Positions 55,640 through 61,872 of a stretch of 64,000 bases of DNA are shown piece after piece. The stretch spans positions 23,792,063-23,856,062 of the forward strand of contig NC_056049.1 in the NCBI RefSeq assembly GCF_004379255.2, read 5' to 3'. The stretch comes from Salvia splendens. Taxonomy: Eukaryota > Streptophyta > Magnoliopsida > Lamiales > Lamiaceae. How positions within the stretch are numbered: position 1 is the first letter of the stretch; each line of letters starts with the position of its first letter. The notes beneath the pieces were generated by a model. It worked only from the letters and a program-made list of their open reading frames with translations, did not search any database and was not told the DNA's origin. A program made the position numbers and the translations under genes.

Positions 55640-56916
55640 CCACGGTTGAAATCCACATTTTCCTTAAGGTGGGCACCATGAAGCAACAATAAGTGTCGAG
55701 GAATCCTCCTAGGTCAAACATACATTGAATAGTTGAGTGTCTCCCTGCATCAATGCGTCCATGAATGCTCAAGCATAGAGTGTCATTTTGCAGAGGAATC
55801 AACCGGGCATCGCCGTCGAGCGATGTTGATCGATGATTCATACCTGCGACAACCCTGACATGAGATGAATCACTCAATAATTTCAGCGATGCGTTGTCCA
55901 CAATGGAACTACCCAAACCAATCTGGACTTGGGGAATCTTGAATCGAGAAGCATTCAATTGTCGCGCGCACTGAATCTCGATGCAACCGTGAACCGGTTT
56001 CTCTTTACATGCGGAATCCAGACTGGACTTCTCTATCTTCTCAACATTTTCAACTCCACCAAAAACAACAGAAGAAACAGGAATCTTCTTGGCAGAATCA
56101 GCAAAGCCTTCCTCAACTCGATCACAATCAGGAATCAACCGACGGTGGCGGCGGTTGATCGAGGGCGGTATCGGGAAGCAGCGCAACGGGTGGTGGTGTT
56201 GTACTCGACTGCTGCGGCGGAGCCAATGAGTCTTAGGGGACTAAACCCGACGGCCCCGGCGAAGCCTTGCTATTTCCTGATGGAGGAAGGTGCTGAACGA
56301 GGTTCCCAAACCCGAAAATTTGGGAGCCGTAGGGCTGCGCAGGTTCAGGCAGCTCGGGAGGAAGCATGTTGTCGATTCGTCGGTCAGCTGCAACAAGACG
56401 AGACCCCATCCTGTAGCACGCTTCCAACAATTGTTGAAGTTGTGCGAGAGTCGGATGTGCCGTGGTGGTGGCTGGACAAGGTGACTGTGGCGCGGGTTGA
56501 TTCCATCCTGAGTTATGGTTGGGGGGCAGCGGATGATCGTATGCCGAGATCTCGTGGAAGGGGCGTTGTCCCGGTGTCTCCCAGTAGGCAGGTGGGTCCC
56601 AGCTAGTGGGTTGTCTGAGCGCGGTGTGGTGTGGCTGCTGAGGCGGTTGATAAGCTGAGAGTATCCCTGCTGCGTGCACAACCTCAGCGGGTCCCAACAA
56701 GAGGGTGGTGGTGGCGAGTACAAATCTGGCTCGTAGGATGATGGTTGTTGATACGCAGTTTCCTGGCGCAGCCATGGCTGGTCCCAGGAAGTGGGTTGAC
56801 GGGCTTGGTAGGGATGGTGTTGTGGGTGGAGTCTCCCATCCTGTGGATATGGATATGATGGTTGTTGATCTAACGCTCTGATCAGATGGAGCAGGGGTTG
56901 AGTTACGGGCTGCCAT
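55640..56916 (-). pseudogene. Broken orphan ORF of the LTR-B element
   Basis: An ATG at 56916 (MAARNSTPAPSDQS), about 95 bases after the 5' LTR, opens a Pro/Ser/Thr-rich frame of 227 residues to 56233. Towards its end comes a helix-plus-proline motif (LEACYRMGSRLVAADRRI, then LPPELPEP) also present in the sister elements. A second frame, 56186-55640, carries the shared C-terminal block with CMFDLGGFLDTYCCFMVP. The two parts are in different frames. No known domain was recognised. Confidence 0.5.
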
Positions 56917-57010
56917 GGGTGGTAATCCGCCTGTCGGAGTTGATATCCGGTGTAGTTGTACGATATGTAGACAGCGATTCGGAGGAAGAGATCACGATGA
57001 AAGCACCAAT

Positions 57011-57297
57011 TGTTAAGGAAGAAGTTCCTTAACTCGTTGATTTTGCGTCGAACGTCGCGGGAGCTTTTTCCCGTCGATCAATCCGGCGTCGAATTCTAGG
57101 GTTCGTGCTTTGTGCACGAGAGAAAAGCGATAAATTGCATAAAAAGGTTTTTTATTTCTTGAATGATCGAACTAAAGAACAATGTCCACTATTTATAATA
57201 GTAGATACTAAGTTAATGAGCAAGACAAAAGATATGAAAAAGATATGCAAATCCATAATTAACTAACTAAATAATATTAATAATAATAATCGTATCA
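57011..57297 (-). repeat. LTR-B, central copy
   Basis: This 287-bp repeat begins tgttaaggaagaagttcc and ends cgtatca. It serves as 5' LTR for the internal region on its left and stands in the 3' LTR position of the one on its right. GTTAAGGAA and TTCCTTAAC at its tip form a nine-pair stem. Confidence 0.88.
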
Positions 57298-57316
57298 ACT
57301 ACCCCACGGTTGAAAT

Positions 57317-58587
57317 TCACCTTGTCCTCAAGGTGGAAACCATGAAGCAACGATGAGCATCGAGGAATCCTCCTGGGTCAAACATACACCGAATAGTTGA
57401 ACACCTCCATTCACCATTTCCAGCAAAAATTACTAAGGAAGGACCATGTTGGATGCGAGTCAAGCCGGGTTTTGAAGCATTAGTCAATTCATACACTAAC
57501 CTTGCTCGTCTAAGTGAGGTTAGATACCTCACCTCCAATTTCAAGGCCTTGTATGCTTCCTTTACCCCCTTGAATTTTACATCAAATTCCTTTTTATCTT
57601 CTTTGTTCTCTAGGTTTAAAGAAAACAACACAATCCTCTTCTGTTCAACTTCACAGACACTCTCTTTCTGCTCGACCAACTTCTCATCTTTCTCATTACA
57701 ATGTCTCTTCAGAAAAATCTTCATTCACTATCACGTTCATGCGATCCCCTTCCCCATTCCTTTTTCATTGAACACGAGAGATGTAGACGCGATGGGTGTT
57801 AGGTGTCGTCAGCGTTAGGCGGGGCCTCAGCGGCAGGCAGCGGCGCCGTCGGTGAGCGTTGTCGACTCGGTGGAGAGATTACTTCACAAGATGAAACTCG
57901 TTGGTCTTCGGGGCTGCACGGAAAAATCATCGTGGCTTGTAGTGGCGGCGGGGCAACAACCGGAGGGTAAATCGGTTGGCCCTGTGGCGGTAGGTTGAAC
58001 CCCGACAACAGTCCTGAGGTGGGCTGCTGCCAATCTGGGTGAGCATTCGTTGGTTCCGGCCCAGGAAAATTAGGCGGATGGAGGCTGTCCACGCGACGGT
58101 CGGTGACAGCAAGATGAGACTCCATCTCGACAAACACCTCCATCCTCCGGTCAGGCGGTTTAGTGAGCGGTGGGTGAAATCCCGCATCAACTAACGACGA
58201 TTGGTCGTATGGTGGCGCCGGATATGTGGGCTGATTGTTGGTTGGTGAGTGACAATGTCAATCTGGTGGATCAGGATTTGGTTGCTGTTGTGGGCGGGGA
58301 TTCCAGAAAGTCTGATCAATTGCGCCCCAATTGTAAGGCTGGTATGGCTGCTGCCAATCCGGGGGGTCGGGCGGTTGAGTGTGCGGTGGGTGAAACCCTG
58401 CGTCGACTAATGGCTGGTGGTCGTATGGTGGTTGTGGGACAGCAGATGCAACCGGCCAATCGGAGGATTGTTCGTGGTATGCGTGCTGCTGTTCATCAAT
58501 CTCGTCCAACTTCTTGTGTATTCTGTTGCAGGCTGCCATTATCTGGTCACATAGGTAAGATACATAGATTTCATCGTTGGAAGTCAT
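57317..58587 (-). pseudogene. Broken orphan ORF of the second element in the composite
   Basis: Three pieces on the minus strand follow each other: 58587-58258 (ATG, 26 bases after the LTR; MTSNDEIYVSYL, then QQPYQPYNWG), 58143-57799 (MESHLAVTDRRVDSLHPP, then Gln/Pro-rich) and 57724-57317 (a Lys/Glu-rich charged part ending IRCMFDPGGFLDAHRCF). They show the same order of blocks as the element at 39386-41521. Frame changes between the pieces make it non-functional. The family is unknown to me. Confidence 0.5.
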
Positions 58588-58613
58588 GGTGAGCTCTCAA
58601 TGAAAGCACCAGT

Positions 58614-58837
58614 TGATAAGGGAAAGACCCTTATCAAGCGAAAAAGATAAAGAAAGTCGCAGAGAAACCGTGCTCTGTCGACAATCGGAAATTCTAAACG
58701 GAAAAACTAAATAAACATAAAAGAAAATAATTATGATTTCATTGATTGAATAATAAGAATAACAATAGGTCCTATTTATAATACTTCTATGAATAACCTA
58801 ACTTGGTGAACAAGAGAATAAAGATATGGAAAAGATA
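58614..58837 (-). repeat. LTR-A, truncated copy
   Basis: The first 224 bp match the LTRs at 39386 and 41245, including the hairpin TGATAAGGG/CCCTTATCA. The last roughly 50 bp, including the U3 end, are deleted and the transposase pseudogene resumes directly. Confidence 0.88.
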
Positions 58838-59264
58838 CAGCCACGCGACGCTGCAGAAATGTATTGCAGCAAGCCGTCAGCTTGCGACTGGACAAACGGC
58901 GGATTTGTTCGACGAATACCTCCACTTTGGAGAAAGCACTGGGAGAATGTGCTTGATGCAATTCTGCAAAGGCGTCCGGGCAGCCTTCACCGACGAATTT
59001 CTCCGGAAGCCAAGCACGACAGATTGTCAGTTTCTGCTCCACCTTCACGAAGAAGTGCACGGATTCCCTTGGATGCTTGGCAACGTCGATTGCATGCATT
59101 GGGAATGAAAGAATTACCCTGTGGCGTGGAGGGGGTCATACACGAGCGGCCACAAAGGCACCCACCCCACCATTATACTCGAGGTCGTTGCCGACTACCG
59201 GCTATGGATTTGGCATGCGTACTTCGGGGTCCGCGGATCGAACAACGACGTCAACATGCTCAAT
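58838..59264 (+). pseudogene. Middle part of the interrupted Harbinger transposase
   Basis: The sequence encodes ATLQKCIAASRQLATGQTAD, a region with GNVDCMHWE and then, after a TGA that replaces a Trp codon, WRGSYTSGHKG and GVRGSNNDVNML. It matches residues about 112-250 of the intact transposases in the window. The first catalytic Asp (NVDCMHW) and the second (NNDVNML) are kept. The Glu-containing end is gone. The reading frame across the composite is also shifted. Confidence 0.85.
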
Positions 59265-59290
59265 GATTTACTTATTTCTTGTAAATGTTA
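59265..59290 (+). repeat. 26-bp copy of the left flank at the broken right end
   Basis: The 26 bases starting gatttacttatttctt equal 54595-54620, just outside the element's left terminus, with one mismatch. They stand where the element's right end should be. Confidence 0.85.
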
Positions 59291-59483
59291 TACTTTTGAA
59301 GATTTTGTTAGAGCATCAGCAGTGGGGCGCCCTAAGGCGCGCCACGTCAGCATTTTTATCCTCCTCCATCCTCACCTGCAGTGGGCGCCCTAAGGCCCGC
59401 CCTAAGGCGCACCCTATGACGCGCCACAACATGAGCTGCGCATGCTCATGTTGGTTGCGCATTGAGGCCTGCCTATATAAAAC

Positions 59484-60719
59484 CTAATCGAAACCTACCG
59501 GTAACCCATTATCGGGTGTCTCGGTCGATGTGCCGGCAGAGCTAGATGCACGGTCGCCGTAATTCCAATCGGTGATGCTTCTGCCTTCACTCTCGACTAT
59601 CATATTGTGCATGATTATGCACGCATATATGACATCGACGATGACTTCCTTGTACCAGAAACGAGCCTGCCCTTTCACAATTTCCCACCGTGATTGGAGC
59701 ACCCCAAATGCCCGCTCGACATCCTTCCGCGCCGCCTCTTGCTTTTGCACAAATAAAACCCTCTTCTCACCAATCGGACAGCTGACCGTCTTTAGGAAAA
59801 CTGGCCACCGTGGGTAGATGCCGTCGGCCAAGTAGTACCCCATATGGTATTGGCGTCTGTTGGCGGTGAACTCTATGGCCGGGCCATTGCCGTTACATTG
59901 GTCGGTGAAGAGGGTGGACGAGTTGAGGACGTTGAGGTCGTTGTTCGACCCGGCTACGCCGAAGTAAGCATGCCAGATCCAAAGCCGATGGTCAGCGACG
60001 GCTTCGAGTATCATCGTCGGGTGGCTGCCCTTGTATCCACTTGTGAATTGGCCTCTCCACGCCGTCGGACAGTTCTTCCACTGCCAGTGCATACAGTCGA
60101 TGCTCCCGAGCATCCCAGGAAACCCGTGCACCATCTCGTGCATCTGCATCAGGCCCTGGCAATCTTGCGCAGTCGGCTTGCGCAAGTATGTGTCGTCATA
60201 GGCCTCTACTATCCCCCGACAAAAGTACTTCAGACACTCGCGGCCTGTAGTCTCCCCATAGTGGAGGTACTCGTCAAAAAGGTCCGCCGTGGTGCCGTAT
60301 GCCAACTGACGAATAGCAGTCGTGCACTTTTGCAATGGTGTAAGGCCGGGTTTTCCCAAGCCGTCCTCCCGTAACGTGAAGTATTCTTCACGTGAAGATA
60401 ATGTACGAACAATGCTGAGAAATAGGTACCTCGACATTCGAAACCGGCGGCGGAAAACAGTCGGGCCCCAACATGGTTGATCAGCAAAATAGTCTTCAAG
60501 CAGACGCCAGTGAGCTTCCTCGTGGTTGCGTCGGACATACGTCCTATGTTGAATAGGACGATGGACTTGCTCAGCCGCCGCTGCTCGGGCCTCCTTCGCG
60601 CGTTGCATTTGCGCTAAGCATACCGACATGGCTTCTTCAATGGTTGCATCTAAGGCTTCGTCAATCGAACCCTCGGAATCAGACGAACTAGAATTGTTGG
60701 TGTCTTCGCCGGGATTCAT
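59484..60719 (-). CDS. PIF-Harbinger transposase (DDE nuclease), intact
   Basis: The frame has 411 residues from ATG 60719 (MNPGEDTNNSSSSDSEGS). The frame is open further upstream through GC-rich subterminal repeats, but that part is leader. An acidic Ser-rich N-terminus leads into FRRRFRMSRYLFLSIVRTLS (89-108). The nuclease has candidate catalytic residues D208 (GSIDCMHW), D261 (GSNNDLNVL) and E335 (KDVERAFGVLQ). No stop or shift is visible. It is clearly related to the protein at 36196-37482 but diverged along its length, so the two belong to separate families. It is likely nuclear and may mobilise its own element and related MITEs such as the fragment at 5199. Confidence 0.93.
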   Translation of the reverse strand: MNPGEDTNNSSSSDSEGSIDEALDATIEEAMSVCLAQMQRAKEARAAAAEQVHRPIQHRTYVRRNHEEAHWRLLEDYFADQPCWGPTVFRRRFRMSRYLFLSIVRTLSSREEYFTLREDGLGKPGLTPLQKCTTAIRQLAYGTTADLFDEYLHYGETTGRECLKYFCRGIVEAYDDTYLRKPTAQDCQGLMQMHEMVHGFPGMLGSIDCMHWQWKNCPTAWRGQFTSGYKGSHPTMILEAVADHRLWIWHAYFGVAGSNNDLNVLNSSTLFTDQCNGNGPAIEFTANRRQYHMGYYLADGIYPRWPVFLKTVSCPIGEKRVLFVQKQEAARKDVERAFGVLQSRWEIVKGQARFWYKEVIVDVIYACIIMHNMIVESEGRSITDWNYGDRASSSAGTSTETPDNGLPVGFD

Positions 60720-60822
60720 TGTCGTTGGATGTTGAGAGAGAATATGTTGAGAGATAGTCGATATGTTCGTATACACAACTGAATGAGAAACGAGATTTAT
60801 ATAGAAATTCAAAACCGCGTGC

Positions 60823-61065
60823 CATCGTCCGCGGCCTTCACAATGGGGCGGACGATGTCGCGGACGATGGCCATCGTCCGCAACCATCGTCCGCGAAGGC
60901 CGCAATGCAGCGGACGATGGCCATCGTCCGCGGTTTAAGTCGCGCCCAAAGCATAGGCCGCGGCCGCGACTATCGTCCGCGGCCTATGCCACACCCCCAC
61001 AGTGGAGGCGGACGATGCATGGCGCGGACGATGCGCGCCATCGGGCGTGCCATCGTCCGCCCATT
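60823..61065. repeat. Cluster of about eleven catcgtccgc motifs in both orientations
   Basis: Within 243 bp of the right subterminal region the ten-mer catcgtccgc occurs about six times (once with a change) and its reverse complement gcggacgatg about five times, several as adjacent palindromic pairs (gcggacgatggccatcgtcc). It lies upstream of the transposase start and is a plausible binding array for the transposase or its partner. Confidence 0.8.
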
Positions 61066-61393
61066 GTGGGTGCTCTTAGAGAGTGGAGTCTGATAGTTGA
61101 ACTTTAAAATTTTTACGAATAATTATATTTATAATGTAATTGCAACACCGAAAAGTATATGGTAACATGTGATCACAGAATCAAACAGTATATATACATG
61201 TGAACGTTGATTGTATTATTTGATTCAAGAAAAAGAGACATAATTGATTGTATCAAAAAGTAGTCAAAAAGGAGACAGTGTAGTCCTTGCGTTACCACCA
61301 CAAGTTTACTGATATTTTCCATCTTCGAAGATAAACTTGCAAGCATTCTCTCTCTAGATCTCTCTCACCATTTGCGACTGACTCTTGTAACAA

Positions 61394-61854
61394 GTAAGTT
61401 TTCATTTTCATTTTCATTTTTTGTTGAGTGAATTTTTATATCAAAACAACTTGTATTTCCATCTTGCTGCTACTTTGAGTAACATGGATTGTCCTATCTT
61501 ATGTATTGTGTATTTTATTTTATTACATAGTTTCATACATATTGATTTCAAAATTTTTTGACTAAGATTTATTTGTGGGAGTAGTTAATTGTTCCTCTTT
61601 TTTTTTCAGAAGTCATAAATAATTCAAAGAAGGAGCTTAGTTGTTTTTACGGATAAGAAAAATACATAAAAATTGAATCTTTGAAACTTTTTATATGCTT
61701 TTTCGAGAGATAGAGAGATGAAGTGTTGGAAATATGATAATATATGTTGGTATTAGTGCTACAATTTGTATAATATGTTGAGTGAGTATTTGAATAATCA
61801 TTCACAAGTTTACAATTACCAGCATATTTAAAAGCATTTTCTCTCTGACTTTAG
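61394..61854 (+). other. 5' UTR intron of the second CNL gene
   Basis: The leader reads gtaacaa|gtaagttttc at 61394 and returns at tgactttag|atctctc at 61855, an intron of 461 bp. It corresponds to the leader intron of the first CNL gene, and the roughly 160 bp upstream are also homologous (about 45405 against 61224). Confidence 0.75.
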
Positions 61855-61872
61855 ATCTCTCTGTGTGAAACC

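Larger units (their letters stand above)
55357..58837 (-). mobile_element. Composite of two LTR elements sharing a central LTR, hybrid of two LTR subfamilies
   Basis: In order there are LTR-B (55357-55633), internal region (55634-57010), LTR-B (57011-57297), a second internal region (57298-58613) and a truncated LTR-A (58614-58837). All read on the minus strand. Both internal regions begin after their 5' LTR with a ATTGGTGCTTTCA or ACTGGTGCTTTCA primer-site-like sequence and end with a purine-rich accgtgggagag-type tract. Neither encodes gag-pol. LTR-A is the subfamily of the element at 39386-41521. The outer LTRs belong to different subfamilies, so the unit cannot be one simple insertion. 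Confidence 0.82.
54622..59264 (+). mobile_element. Broken PIF-Harbinger element, transposase type, interrupted by LTR elements
   Basis: The left terminus gggcacccgcaacgcgtc follows TAA (54619-54621). Subterminal GC-rich sequence and the leader with tctataaatactc (54939-54951) match those of the Myb-only element at 23411. The transposase starts at 55062, is cut at 55356 by a 3.5 kb composite of LTR elements, resumes at 58838 and stops in mid-gene at 59264. The right end is missing; in its place stands a 26-bp copy of the left flank. Confidence 0.8.
59311..61075 (-). mobile_element. Complete PIF-Harbinger element with transposase only (second family)
   Basis: The element is 1765 bp and starts gagcatcagcagtggggcg; it ends cgcccattgtgggtgctc, a degenerate inverted match. 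TTA flanks it at 59308-59310 and 61076-61078. The left subterminal region repeats ccctaaggcgcgcc, the right one gcggacgatgg. The only gene is the minus-strand transposase; no ORF1 is present. The left-hand end matches the fragment at 5199. Confidence 0.88.
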
